Position numbers and translations under genes: made by a program
In this document: in pieces, positions 52,604 to 62,669 of the stretch
Layout of the letters: each line of letters starts with the position of its first letter
How positions within the stretch are numbered: position 1 is the stretch's first letter
The notes under the pieces: generated by a model
The model's database searches: none
What the model was told of the DNA's origin: nothing
Seen by the model: the letters and a program-made list of their open reading frames with translations, nothing else
From: Gracilimonas sp040882225
Lineage (GTDB): Bacteria > Bacteroidota > Rhodothermia > Balneolales > Balneolaceae
Assembly: GCA_040882225.1 (NCBI GenBank)
Contig: JBBEBR010000015.1
Span: 1 to 64,000 of the forward strand
DNA: 64,000 nt
Direction: 5' to 3'

Positions 52604-54955
52604 TTATTCATTTTTTAAACTTTCTACGGGGTTCGCCACTGCGGCTTTTATGGATTGCCAGCTTACCGTCAGCAGGGCGATGATCAAAGCAGCACTTCCT
52701 GCCAGGATAAATATACCCGGGCCAATTTCGATTCGGTAGGCAAAATCAGCCAGCCAAATATTCATGGCATACCAGGCGATAGGAATAGCAATCACAAATC
52801 CAATGAGTACCAGTTTTATAAAATCCTTAGAAAGCAGCCTCACAATATCAGCTACCGAAGCCCCCAACACTTTTCGGATGCCGATTTCTTTGGTTCTTTG
52901 TTGAGTGGAAAAGGCAGTGAGCCCAAACAAACCAAGACAAGCGATGAACAATGCGAGCAGAGTGAGTCCACCAAACACTTGCCCTAACTTCTGCTCTGCT
53001 CCATATTGACTGTCCAATTTATCATCCAGAAAATAATGCCAGAAATAACTGCCGGGTGACACACTATTCCAGGCTTCTTTGATCTGTGCTATAGTCTCCC
53101 CTGTATTTTCAGGGTGCAATTTTATCACCGTCATATTTATATCATTGCTGACATGCATGATAAGTGGTTCAACGGGATTGTGCAGTGAAGCATAATTGAA
53201 ATCATCAACCACACCTATCACCTCACCTTGTTTGGCGATCTCGAATGAAGACCCATCTTCACTGAAATCATACCAAAACAGTTCTTTGCCAATGGGATCA
53301 TCCCAACCTAAATAATTAGCAGCTGCCTGATTGATGACAAACGCCTGGCTAGCATCCGTTGGGATTTGTTCATCAAAGCTTCTCCCTATTGCCATTTTCA
53401 TTTCCAGGGTTTCAATGAAGCCGGGATTAACACGCAATGTGCGCATGGTGGGAAGGGAGTCGGGAGCCATATCCGCAGTATGAATGGGATAGTATGGGAA
53501 TCGTTGTCCGGGCACACTTTGTGCAGCGGAGACTTTTTGTATACCGGGAGTTTTTTCCAGTTCTTCTTTATAGGCTTGATAATTTTCAGCGCCAGTAATA
53601 ATTACTTGCTCCTCGCTAAACCCGAGATCTTTTTCCTGCATAAAATTGAGTTGAGTATATACTGTTAAAGCAGCTATGATCAAGAAGATCGATATTAAAA
53701 ACTGGAGAACCACCAAACCTTTACGCAGCCCACCACCTGATGACGCTGTTCTTGCAGTATTTTTTAAAGCGTGAATGGGCCGAAATCCTGACAAGAAAAA
53801 AGCAGGATAACTGCCAGACAAGGCGCCCACTAAAAGAGCCATTCCCAAAAATCTTAAAATAGCAGCCCAGCCACTTACATAAGGCATGGATAGAGATTTT
53901 CCGGTGAAATTGCTAAAAAAAGGAAGACTGAGCTCTACCAATAGAAGTGCTAATGCCAATCCCATTAAACTGAGAAGAATGGCTTCACCCAAAAACTGCC
54001 CAACTAATTGATTGCGTTGAGCACCCAATGTTTTTCTCATCCCGACTTCCTTTTTTCTCATCGTGGAATAGGCCGTAGATAGGTTCATGAAATTGACGCA
54101 AGCTACAACAAGAACAATGATGGCAATAGAAGCCAAGATGAAGACATAATTGAAATTACCGGTTACGGCGATATCCTTTTCAGCAGATCCAAAATAAATG
54201 TCATTCAATGGCTGAAGTTGAGGGATAGGGAAATCTTCTTCTGTATATTTTTCAAATGTTGAGGCGATGGCTGTTTCAACCTGTGTGGGGTGTACGTTTT
54301 CAGGCAACAGCATGTAGGTATAGAAACCGGCCCAAGTCCAATTTTCCATCATATTGCCCATGAATGTGTGCAGCAGCTCAATGGGAACGAGAAAATCATA
54401 TCGGTGATGCGAGTTCAGAGGAACATCTTCAAAAACACCGGTCACCTCCAGATTTTGCCCCCACATGTTCATGGTATTTCCGAGAGGCATTTCATCTCCA
54501 AAATACTTTTTAGCCATTGACTCACTGATCACAATACGATGTGAGGAAGAAAGAGCTGTTTCTTTGTCGCCAATGATCACCGGGTGAGTGAATACCTCAA
54601 AAATCTCGGGATCGGTGAATGTGATATTCCGTTCTGCAAATTGTTTGTCTTCATAAACGATGTCAGAAGGTGATTTGATAGGCCAAAATCGCACTACATC
54701 TTCGGCCAGTTCCGGATAATCACTTTTTAGAGCCGGAGCTAACATAGGTGGAATTGCCGCGACATTACCGTTTAATATCCGATAGATTTGTTCGGAGTTT
54801 TCGTGATGGTCGTCATAACTAAGTTCATAATTCACCCACAAGCCAATAATGATACACGCAGCGAGGCCAACTCCTAAACCAAGTGTATTGATGAATGTGT
54901 AAGATTTATTTTTCGCCAAGTGACGAAAAGCAATTTTAATATAATTTTTTAGCAT
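52604..54955 (-). CDS. ABC transporter permease, MacB/FtsX family (tandem copy 4 of 4)
   Basis: A 783-residue double-FtsX permease, the last in transcription order of four. The first helix (VGLAACIIIGLWVNYEL) is near residue 30. The first FtsX core has NFMNLSTAYSTMRKKEVGMR, and the last 100 residues are the canonical GIRKVLGASVADIVRLLSKD followed by FIKLVLIGFVIAIPIAWYAM. Its C-terminal ~98 residues are nearly identical to copies 1 and 3, while the periplasmic domains are very different. The putative substrate is a lipoprotein or peptide exported with the ATPase and adaptor upstream. Length slightly short because the second periplasmic domain is smaller. Confidence 0.93.
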   Translation of the reverse strand: MLKNYIKIAFRHLAKNKSYTFINTLGLGVGLAACIIIGLWVNYELSYDDHHENSEQIYRILNGNVAAIPPMLAPALKSDYPELAEDVVRFWPIKSPSDIVYEDKQFAERNITFTDPEIFEVFTHPVIIGDKETALSSSHRIVISESMAKKYFGDEMPLGNTMNMWGQNLEVTGVFEDVPLNSHHRYDFLVPIELLHTFMGNMMENWTWAGFYTYMLLPENVHPTQVETAIASTFEKYTEEDFPIPQLQPLNDIYFGSAEKDIAVTGNFNYVFILASIAIIVLVVACVNFMNLSTAYSTMRKKEVGMRKTLGAQRNQLVGQFLGEAILLSLMGLALALLLVELSLPFFSNFTGKSLSMPYVSGWAAILRFLGMALLVGALSGSYPAFFLSGFRPIHALKNTARTASSGGGLRKGLVVLQFLISIFLIIAALTVYTQLNFMQEKDLGFSEEQVIITGAENYQAYKEELEKTPGIQKVSAAQSVPGQRFPYYPIHTADMAPDSLPTMRTLRVNPGFIETLEMKMAIGRSFDEQIPTDASQAFVINQAAANYLGWDDPIGKELFWYDFSEDGSSFEIAKQGEVIGVVDDFNYASLHNPVEPLIMHVSNDINMTVIKLHPENTGETIAQIKEAWNSVSPGSYFWHYFLDDKLDSQYGAEQKLGQVFGGLTLLALFIACLGLFGLTAFSTQQRTKEIGIRKVLGASVADIVRLLSKDFIKLVLIGFVIAIPIAWYAMNIWLADFAYRIEIGPGIFILAGSAALIIALLTVSWQSIKAAVANPVESLKNE

Positions 54956-54978
54956 CGAGCAATGTGTTTTTGTGTACT

Positions 54979-55011
54979 GTGTTTACGTGCCGTTCGTTAA
55001 CACGTAAACAC
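54979..55011. repeat. Spacer inverted repeat GTGTTTACGTG (copy 2)
   Basis: GTGTTTACGTG (54979-54989) and CACGTAAACAC (55001-55011), 11-base loop, in the 68-base spacer between permease copies 3 and 4. Confidence 0.85.
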
Positions 55012-55023
55012 ATTCGCACGTGA

Positions 55024-57489
55024 TTATTCACTTTTTAAACTTTCTACGGGATTCGCCACTGCGGCTTTTATGGATTGCCAGCTAACCGTCAGCAGGGCGA
55101 TGATCAAAGCTGCACTTCCTGCCAGGATAAATACTCCGGGGCCAATTTCGATGCGGTAGGCAAAATCCGCCAGCCAAATATTCATGGCGTACCAGGCAAT
55201 GGGAATGGCAATTACAAATCCAATAATTACCAGTTTTACAAAATCTTTAGAAAGCAGTCTCACAATATCAGCTACCGAAGCCCCCAACACTTTTCTGATG
55301 CCGATTTCTTTGGTGCGTCTTTGGGCAGATAAGGCTGATAATCCAAAAAGGCCGAATATGGATAATGCTATTGCCATGAAGGACGAAAACCCGATGATTT
55401 GTTTCCATCGCTGCTCTTCCATGTATTGTAGGGCTACCATCTCATCCAGAAAATTATAGCTGAAGGGTTCTTCGGGAGCAACTTGGCTCCATGCTTCTGA
55501 AAGGTTTGCTATAGTTTGGCTTAAAGAGCCAGAAGCCGTTTTTACAAGTATAGTTCCCGGGTAAGAATATTCGTCACTTTCTATATGCTGAAGCACAATG
55601 GGCTGAAGCTGTTTATACAATGGTTGAAAGTGAAAATCACTGACTACTCCTATAATCTCCTTTCCATCTAGCGTGCTTGTAAACCTATCTGTTTTATCTT
55701 CTATAATTTGTCCAACCGGGTTTGCCCAGCCCAGTTTCGCGACAAATATTTTGTTTACAAGGATCCCATTTTCCTTATCAGAGGTACGGTCTGGGGAAAA
55801 ATTTCTTCCCTCCAACAATTCTATCTCCATTGCTTCGAGGTAATGCTCATCCACAATTTCTAAGGTCATGTCATTGTCTTCAACGATTTCCAATGTGGTT
55901 CCGGTTCGATAAGTGCCCATCCCAATACCATATCCAAAATGAATCATCATTGGGTCAAACCGGTAGCGGCTGGCGATGGTGGAAACTTTTTCAACACCGG
56001 GTATGCTTTGGGCTTCATCACTTAGCCGGTTTGCGATTTGGAAGGCCTTTTCCCCGTCATTGAGATCCAGTTCTACGGTGATGACATTTGAGGTTGAAAA
56101 ACCAAGGTCTTTATTCATTAAAAAACTAAGCTGATGGTTCATCGTAAACGTAGCGATTAGGAAGGCAATGGCGAGTGCAAATTGAGCGCAGATTAAACCT
56201 TTCACAAAAAGCGGAATGCGTTCTGCAGACCGTTGAGATGAAAACAGGTGGTAGGCTTTCTTTCGAGACATCTTTAGGGCAGGATAAAATCCCGTAATAA
56301 TAGTAACCAACAAGATCATGGAGGCGAGAGTCATCCAAAGAATGGGATCTGCAAAAATGTTAACGTCAAATGTTTTTCTGGTTAATTGTTGGAAAAAGGG
56401 AGAAGCTATTTCAGCCAGCATCATTCCAAATAGAAAAGCTAAACTGCAGGTTAGAAAGATTTCCCCAAAAATCTGGAAATTTATCTGTCGAGATTGTGCT
56501 CCGGCTGCCTTTCGGATGCCCATTTCGTGGCTTCTGCGATAAGCGCGGCTCAATGTGAGGCTCATAAAATTCATACCGGCAATCGCCAATATGACCAATG
56601 CGATGCCGCCTAAAATATTAGAATAGAGAGGATTGCTGTTGCCGGTGATATAAGAGGTATATTCTTGGTTGAAATAGGCACCTTCAAAAACCTGAAGGCC
56701 CATTTCCATTTTCAGAAGCTCTGCGTAATCTCCATATTTGGAAGTAAGAAATTCAGGGAATTTAGCCTCGAGTGATGTGGGATCAGATTGGTCTTTTAGC
56801 GTCAGCCATGTTTCCCCAAAACCAATATACCAGTTTTGTCTACTCGTTTCTGCTCGTTCGGGATCATTTCTAAAGTAGTTTTCAAAGGGAAGAATCACCT
56901 CAAATTTTATGCTTGAGTTTGCAGGGATGGATTGTGCAACGGCAGAAATGGTGAGCGGATAACGTTCATTGTTTATCCTGAACGTGAGGATTTCATCTAC
57001 TACATTCTTTTTACCAAAAATTCGTTGAGCGAAATCTTCTGTAACTACAACTTGATCGGGATTTTCCAGGGCTGATTTCGAATTTCCATATATCAAGGGA
57101 AAGCTGAATGCTTGGAAAAAGCCTGGATCAGAAAACAAGACCGGCTGTGAATAGAATTTCCCGTCTCCTTCAAGGTGAACCTTGCCTCCGGCTATGTTTA
57201 TAATCCGATCAATCTCCGGGAAAATAGAATCTAAAGCAGCCGCAAGCGGGTAAGGGGTACTGAGGGTTTTAGAAACATCCTCTGAATTTGGATTGGTACT
57301 TTGTTCCGTAATTCGATAAATCCGATCTGCATTTTTATGGAAATTATCGTGAGACCATTCAAATCGTATATAAAACACCAACAGGATACAGCAGGCAAGA
57401 CCAACAGCCAATCCACCGATACTGATAGACGAGTCCATCTTATGATGGGACAGATTTCGCCAGGCAATTTTAAAGTAGTTTTTTAGCAT
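55024..57489 (-). CDS. ABC transporter permease, MacB/FtsX family (tandem copy 3 of 4)
   Basis: An 821-residue permease: first helix in GGLAVGLACCILLVFYIRF, periplasmic domain 1 to about residue 280, FtsX core with GIRKAAGAQSRQINFQIFGE, second periplasmic domain and final FtsX core (QRRTKEIGIRKVLGASVADI, RLLSKDFVKLVIIGFVIAIP). Its last 98 residues differ from copy 1 in only about four positions, although the other 700 residues are strongly diverged. That pattern suggests recombination at the 3' end. It follows copy 2 by 67 bases. Confidence 0.93.
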   Translation of the reverse strand: MLKNYFKIAWRNLSHHKMDSSISIGGLAVGLACCILLVFYIRFEWSHDNFHKNADRIYRITEQSTNPNSEDVSKTLSTPYPLAAALDSIFPEIDRIINIAGGKVHLEGDGKFYSQPVLFSDPGFFQAFSFPLIYGNSKSALENPDQVVVTEDFAQRIFGKKNVVDEILTFRINNERYPLTISAVAQSIPANSSIKFEVILPFENYFRNDPERAETSRQNWYIGFGETWLTLKDQSDPTSLEAKFPEFLTSKYGDYAELLKMEMGLQVFEGAYFNQEYTSYITGNSNPLYSNILGGIALVILAIAGMNFMSLTLSRAYRRSHEMGIRKAAGAQSRQINFQIFGEIFLTCSLAFLFGMMLAEIASPFFQQLTRKTFDVNIFADPILWMTLASMILLVTIITGFYPALKMSRKKAYHLFSSQRSAERIPLFVKGLICAQFALAIAFLIATFTMNHQLSFLMNKDLGFSTSNVITVELDLNDGEKAFQIANRLSDEAQSIPGVEKVSTIASRYRFDPMMIHFGYGIGMGTYRTGTTLEIVEDNDMTLEIVDEHYLEAMEIELLEGRNFSPDRTSDKENGILVNKIFVAKLGWANPVGQIIEDKTDRFTSTLDGKEIIGVVSDFHFQPLYKQLQPIVLQHIESDEYSYPGTILVKTASGSLSQTIANLSEAWSQVAPEEPFSYNFLDEMVALQYMEEQRWKQIIGFSSFMAIALSIFGLFGLSALSAQRRTKEIGIRKVLGASVADIVRLLSKDFVKLVIIGFVIAIPIAWYAMNIWLADFAYRIEIGPGVFILAGSAALIIALLTVSWQSIKAAVANPVESLKSE

Positions 57490-57512
57490 CGAGCAATGTG
57501 TTTTTGTGTACC

Positions 57513-57544
57513 GTGTTTACGTGCCGTCGTTAATATGTAAACAC
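57513..57544. repeat. Spacer inverted repeat GTGTTTACGTG (copy 3, degenerate)
   Basis: GTGTTTACGTG (57513-57523) and TATGTAAACAC (57534-57544), in the 67-base spacer between permease copies 2 and 3. One arm carries a C-to-T change. Confidence 0.75.
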
Positions 57545-57556
57545 TTTCGCACGTGG

Positions 57557-59962
57557 TTATTCATTTTTTAAACTTTCTACGGGATTTGCTGTAGCCGCAC
57601 GGATCGCCTGCCAACTGATAGTGGCTACACTCAGCAATAGTACAAACCCTCCCGCCATTACAAACAAGCCAATATTGAGTTCAGTATGGTAAGCGAAACG
57701 ATTCAACCAGTTGTTCATCACTATCCATCCCACAGGAACTGCTATGAAGAATGAAATTGCCACAAGCTTTACAAAATCGGTAGTAAGCAATGTTAAAATA
57801 CTCGGTACAGAGGCTCCTAAAACTTTTCGGATGCCTACTTCTCTGATTCTTGTTTCGGTGGCCAACAATGCAAGGCCAAATAACCCCATACATGCGATAA
57901 AAATTGTAACTCCCCCGCCGATGCCAAGCAGATGGCCGGCTCTAATTTCAGCCTGATATCTCTGCTCGAGCTGCTGATCAAGGAACCGGTACTCCATCGC
58001 TGTCTCAGTATCGAATTGTTCATGAATTTCTTTGATCCCTTCAATGGTCCCCTGCAAATTATTTCCCGCTATTTTTATCGAAAAAAAGTCAATTACACGT
58101 ACGGGATTTGCCCAATAACCAATGATAATTGGAGCTATTTCTTGATGCATTGACTGGTAGTGAAAATCTTTCAGCACACCTGAAATCTTTATAGGATCCT
58201 GAACGCCGGAGATATTAAGGAAAGAACCGATCGGGTTTTCAAGATTCAGAGCTTTGGCGGCCGTTTCATTAATTAAAACTGATAGAGAATCAACACCTCT
58301 GTTGCCGGTAAAATTAGACCCTGTAACAAGTTCAAGATCGTACAGGGCGAGCATATCCTCGTCAAAACTCATGAAGTAAGTTTGCAGGGAATCTTCAGAA
58401 CCACTCTCAAGGGGACGTGAATAAACCTGCTCAATGTATGATCCACCGGGAACGCGTGAAGAGGTTGCCGCCGAAACCACACCCGGAATTCTCTCCAGTT
58501 CCTGTTTCATGGCCTCAAAACGAGATCGAACATCCCCATTATTAATATCCATAACCAGTATCTGTTCTTTGTCGAAACCCAAATCAGCAGTCTGTATATA
58601 ATTTATCTGTTTGTAGATAACCAATGTGCCAATAATGAGCACAATAGACAGAGCAAACTGAGTGACAACCAGCACTTTACGCAGCGTCAGATTTCCTCCT
58701 TTTACCTCTGTTTTGGATTTAAGGACCTGAACAGGGCTGATCAAAGCCAGGTAAAATGCAGGATAACTGCCAGATAAAATACCCAACCCAAGTCCAATTC
58801 CGAGGAGAGCTCCAAGGATGGTAACGGTTTTTTCTCCATTTAAGGAAAATTGCTTTCCAGTCAGTTCATTAAAAAATGGAAGACTTAATTCAATAAAGAA
58901 GTAGGAAATCACGCAGGCAAGCAGGGCAATTACAACCGATTCCAACAAAAACTGAGAAATAAGCTGCCGCCTCTCAGCACCTGCGGCTTTTCGAATGCCG
59001 ATCTCCCGGCCTCGGCGAGCGGAAAGAGCTGTCGCCAAATTCATGTAGTTGATTCCTGCAATAAGCAGGATAAATGCTCCTATTGCCGAAAAAATAGTTA
59101 TATAAAATATATTCCCGTGGGCACTCTCAACTCCGAATTCTATTTCTGTGGAATTAAAGTAAATGTCTGTAAGAGGCTGTAGGTAGAAGTTTCGGGCATC
59201 TGGATTTGCTTCCATTCGAGTTTTAACAAAATTATTCAGTTTGGCTTCAAACTGATCCATATTCACAGAAGGATCCAGCAGCAGATAGGTGTACGCTCCC
59301 GAAGCACTCCAACTGCTCAAATAATTGGTCCAGTCTATTCCCGTGATTTCCTTCGATAATATAAAATCGAACTGCAAGTGAGAGTTTTCTGGTACATTCT
59401 TAATGACCCCTTTTATAGTAATTAGAGGCGCCGGGGTAATATTTCTGAGAGGAAGCTCTTGGCCAATCGGGTTTTCATTACCAAATAGCTGTTTCGCAAT
59501 CCGCTCCGAGATCACAACGGAATTGGGGTCTGCCAATGGATTTATCTCATTACCTGCGATAAAGTCAAAATCAAAAATCTGAAAAAATCCCTGGTCAGCA
59601 ATCAGGTAGTTCCGTTCATGAATTCTTTCACCCTTCCACAGCATATCAATATGCCCCACCGGCTGATAGACCCTAACCATTTTCTGTATTTCGGGATAGG
59701 ATTCTTTGAGCGTGGCTCCTAAAACCGGTGCTGTTTGACCGAAATAGCGGGTTTCCTGATCGGCACTTTCTGAGATTTCTACGATCCGATGGATTTGATC
59801 CGATTTATCATGGAAGTTGTCGTAGTTCAGCTCGTCATTTACATAAAGATAAAGCAGCGTAGCGCCCGTTATGCCGATAGCCAAACCCAATACGCTGATG
59901 GTGCTGTAGATTCTGTTACGACTGATGTTCCGAAATGCAATTTTTATATAGTTTTTTAGCAT
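57557..59962 (-). CDS. ABC transporter permease, MacB/FtsX family (tandem copy 2 of 4)
   Basis: An 801-residue permease with the same plan (helix 1 in VLGLAIGITGATLLYLYVND, core NYMNLATALSARRGREIGIR, last core ETRIREVGIRKVLGASVPSI then LTLLTTDFVKLVAISFFIAV). Unlike copies 1, 3 and 4 its C-terminal 100 residues are diverged (WIVMNNWLNRFAYHTELNIG), so it did not take part in the 3'-end homogenisation. It follows copy 1 by 64 bases, and the spacer carries the same inverted repeat. Confidence 0.93.
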   Translation of the reverse strand: MLKNYIKIAFRNISRNRIYSTISVLGLAIGITGATLLYLYVNDELNYDNFHDKSDQIHRIVEISESADQETRYFGQTAPVLGATLKESYPEIQKMVRVYQPVGHIDMLWKGERIHERNYLIADQGFFQIFDFDFIAGNEINPLADPNSVVISERIAKQLFGNENPIGQELPLRNITPAPLITIKGVIKNVPENSHLQFDFILSKEITGIDWTNYLSSWSASGAYTYLLLDPSVNMDQFEAKLNNFVKTRMEANPDARNFYLQPLTDIYFNSTEIEFGVESAHGNIFYITIFSAIGAFILLIAGINYMNLATALSARRGREIGIRKAAGAERRQLISQFLLESVVIALLACVISYFFIELSLPFFNELTGKQFSLNGEKTVTILGALLGIGLGLGILSGSYPAFYLALISPVQVLKSKTEVKGGNLTLRKVLVVTQFALSIVLIIGTLVIYKQINYIQTADLGFDKEQILVMDINNGDVRSRFEAMKQELERIPGVVSAATSSRVPGGSYIEQVYSRPLESGSEDSLQTYFMSFDEDMLALYDLELVTGSNFTGNRGVDSLSVLINETAAKALNLENPIGSFLNISGVQDPIKISGVLKDFHYQSMHQEIAPIIIGYWANPVRVIDFFSIKIAGNNLQGTIEGIKEIHEQFDTETAMEYRFLDQQLEQRYQAEIRAGHLLGIGGGVTIFIACMGLFGLALLATETRIREVGIRKVLGASVPSILTLLTTDFVKLVAISFFIAVPVGWIVMNNWLNRFAYHTELNIGLFVMAGGFVLLLSVATISWQAIRAATANPVESLKNE

Positions 59963-59978
59963 AGAGCAATGTGTTTTT

Positions 59979-60014
59979 GTGTTTACGTGCGTTTATCGTT
60001 TAACACGTAAACAC
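59979..60014. repeat. Spacer inverted repeat GTGTTTACGTG (copy 4)
   Basis: GTGTTTACGTG (59979-59989) and CACGTAAACAC (60004-60014), in the 64-base spacer between permease copies 1 and 2. Confidence 0.85.
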
Positions 60015-60026
60015 TTTCGCAGGTGA

Positions 60027-62411
60027 TTATTCACTTTTTAAACTTTCTACGGGATTCACCACAGCAGCTTTTATGGATTGCCAGCTTACCGTCAGCAGGG
60101 CGATGATCAAGGCAGCACTTCCTGACAGGATAAAAACTCCAGGTCCAAGTTCAATTCGGTAGGCAAAATCAGCAAGCCAAATGTTCATGGCATACCAGGC
60201 AATCGGTATGGCAATTATAAATCCAATGATTACCAGTTTTACAAAATCTTTAGAAAGCAGTCTCACAATATCAGCTACCGAAGCCCCCAACACTTTTCGG
60301 ATGCCGATTTCTTTGGTGCGTCGTTCGGCAGCAAAAGCAGCTAAACCGTAAAGACCAAGACAGGCTACAAAAATGGCGATAAAAGTAAACAAAGCGACTA
60401 CCCGCCCCAATCTTAGTTCGGTTCGGTACATGGCGTTGAACTTATCATCCAGAAATTCATAATTAAATGACTGATGAAGAGAGAACTTGGCAATTTCTGC
60501 CTCCAGGAAGTTCATGGTTTCTTTTATGCGGTCGGGTTGCAAACGAGCCAATAACATTCCATCACTAAACCAGTTTCCTTCATGCATTTGCAGCACTACA
60601 GGCTCTATTTCCCGATGTAAAGATGAAATGTGAAAGTTTTCTACTACTCCGATTACCTCTCCATCATTACTTAAATTGAAGTTTCTTCCAACAGCCTCTT
60701 CGGGCGTCCAGCCTAAAAGTTCGGCAGCTTTTTTATTGAGAATGTACCCTCGGTCATAATCAGAAGGATGACTCTGAGAAAAATTACGGCCCGCCAACAA
60801 ATGTATATCCAGCACATCAATAAAATTATGATCCACTATCCCCGGAGCCATTGCAATTCCCTCTTTGTAATCGGCTTTTTCGTCGGCAGACAATCGTTCT
60901 GGACTGTGGCTCAATCGTACGTTGAATTCGCCTGGCGCTCCATTGGCTACTGTTGCTTCCATGACTCCCGGATGAGAGATCACCTTATCACGCAGAGATT
61001 GTCGTGCTTTCCAGGCCTGGCTGTTTGGTAAATCTATCACGACTACCTGTTCCCCTACAAAACCAAGATCTTTTTGCTGGGTAAATTGAATTTGCTTGTA
61101 TATAACCAGCGACCCTGTAATTAAGATAAGAGCAATAGTGAACTGGGTGACAACCAATGATTTTCTAAGGAATGAACCGGATGTACCTGACGGTAGTTTG
61201 CTTTTGAGTACTTCAGATGGGGAAAATCGAGACAGGTAAAGTGCAGGATAGACACCGGCTAAACCTCCCACTAAAATAGCCCCAAAAGCCATATACAGAA
61301 GAAATAACTGGCTTTCATCCCAAACCAAGTTGGTGCCAAATAACGTGTTGAAGAAAGGGAGTGCGAATCCGGATAAACTTACACTTAAGATGTAAGCTCC
61401 CAACGCAAGCAAGATCGATTCCCCAAGAAACTGGAAGGTAATCTGTTCCCGTTTTGCTCCCAGGGTTTTTCTGATGCCTGTCTCACGAGAACGCATAGCT
61501 ACCTGTGCGGTAGATAAATTGATATAATTTACGCTGGCAATGAGTAGGATGAATAAAGCAATGGTGGTGAAGAAATAAATGTACTTCACATTTCCTGTGA
61601 AGCCAGAGTTGTACGTTAATTCAGAAAGATGTAATTCGGTAAGTGGTATAGCTGAAAAAACCGGGACATCATTATCGTGATTGGCTCCCGCAATGGCTTC
61701 GAGATCTTCTGAACTTTGTTGCAGAGCCTTCTGATTGTTGAATAAGACATAAGTAGAAAAAGAATACATTCCCCAGCCATTTACGGGCCGTTGGTTTTCA
61801 CTTAACGTGTTGAAAGACAGAAGTCCATTGAACGGAATCGCAGTGTTGACTGGTGGGTTTTCAATCACTCCGGTCACCTCAAGATAAATCATGGTATCCT
61901 GCTTGACCCAAGCGATGTTTTTTCCTATAGGATTGTTATTTCCGAATAGATTTCTGCTGCTTTCTTCTGTGAGTATGATTTGATTGGGTGCTGCAAGCGA
62001 TTGCTGTTCATTGCCTTGTATAAGTTGATAGGAAAAGACATCGAAAAAAGAGGGCTCAGCATACCGGATATTATCGATCTCTACAAAATTATTCTCATCT
62101 ACACCGAGCTTAAGAGGATTGCTGTGATTAAGTCTGGTCGCAGCTTCGGCTTCCGAGATCTGTGAATTGATAGCATCTGCCAAAGGGAAGGGAGTGGATA
62201 ACATGTATCCAAAAAAAGCATGGTCAGTGCTGATGGCTGCAATTCTATCACCGTTCTGGTGGAAATTATCAAAACTCAGTTCCTCTTTTACATAAAGTCC
62301 TATAAGAATGCAGGCACACATTCCAATCATCAAACCAAAAATATTGATTATCGAGTAGCTTTTATGCTGAAGAATATTTCGCCAAGCAATTTTAAAGTAG
62401 TTTTTTAGCAT
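60027..62411 (-). CDS. ABC transporter permease, MacB/FtsX family (tandem copy 1 of 4)
   Basis: About 794 residues from the ATG at 62411 (MLKNYFKIAWRNILQHKSYS), which matches the start of the paralogues; an upstream ATG at 62462 would add 17 residues read from the repeat-like spacer. Helix 1 lies in NIFGLMIGMCACILIGLYVK. The first FtsX core (SVNYINLSTAQVAMRSRETG, then IRKTLGAKREQITFQFLGES) and the final core (RRTKEIGIRKVLGASVADIV, then LLSKDFVKLVIIGFIIAIPI) are intact. It is the permease nearest to the ATPase gene. Its C-terminus is nearly identical to those of copies 3 and 4. Confidence 0.93.
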   Translation of the reverse strand: MLKNYFKIAWRNILQHKSYSIINIFGLMIGMCACILIGLYVKEELSFDNFHQNGDRIAAISTDHAFFGYMLSTPFPLADAINSQISEAEAATRLNHSNPLKLGVDENNFVEIDNIRYAEPSFFDVFSYQLIQGNEQQSLAAPNQIILTEESSRNLFGNNNPIGKNIAWVKQDTMIYLEVTGVIENPPVNTAIPFNGLLSFNTLSENQRPVNGWGMYSFSTYVLFNNQKALQQSSEDLEAIAGANHDNDVPVFSAIPLTELHLSELTYNSGFTGNVKYIYFFTTIALFILLIASVNYINLSTAQVAMRSRETGIRKTLGAKREQITFQFLGESILLALGAYILSVSLSGFALPFFNTLFGTNLVWDESQLFLLYMAFGAILVGGLAGVYPALYLSRFSPSEVLKSKLPSGTSGSFLRKSLVVTQFTIALILITGSLVIYKQIQFTQQKDLGFVGEQVVVIDLPNSQAWKARQSLRDKVISHPGVMEATVANGAPGEFNVRLSHSPERLSADEKADYKEGIAMAPGIVDHNFIDVLDIHLLAGRNFSQSHPSDYDRGYILNKKAAELLGWTPEEAVGRNFNLSNDGEVIGVVENFHISSLHREIEPVVLQMHEGNWFSDGMLLARLQPDRIKETMNFLEAEIAKFSLHQSFNYEFLDDKFNAMYRTELRLGRVVALFTFIAIFVACLGLYGLAAFAAERRTKEIGIRKVLGASVADIVRLLSKDFVKLVIIGFIIAIPIAWYAMNIWLADFAYRIELGPGVFILSGSAALIIALLTVSWQSIKAAVVNPVESLKSE

Positions 62412-62669
62412 GGAGTGATGTGTTTCGGTGTTACAGCATTTACGTGCGTTTATCGTTAACACATAAACACATTCGCACGTGGTTATTCAACAAGTGTGCC
62501 AAAGGCAGAAGCCTGCTTTTGAGAGAAGTTAGAAGCCACTTCTTCTATATAATCTGTACGATTTGCAACACCCGCTGTTCGTTTATGGACAGTGCTAAAG
62601 TGTTTATGTGCTAATGTGTTAATCTTCTAAAACAACATTAACACATAAGCACTTTTCCACATTAATGAG
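62412..62669. other. Intergenic region between ATPase and permease copy 1
   Basis: Holds a degenerate form of the spacer repeat at 62440-62470 (CATTTACGTGC... ACACATAAACAC). A second inverted repeat lies at 62612-62648: TAATGTGTTAAT with ATTAACACATAA, a 13-base loop and one mismatch. Words of the type AAAGTGTTTATGTG lie just before it. No gene seen. Confidence 0.6.
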
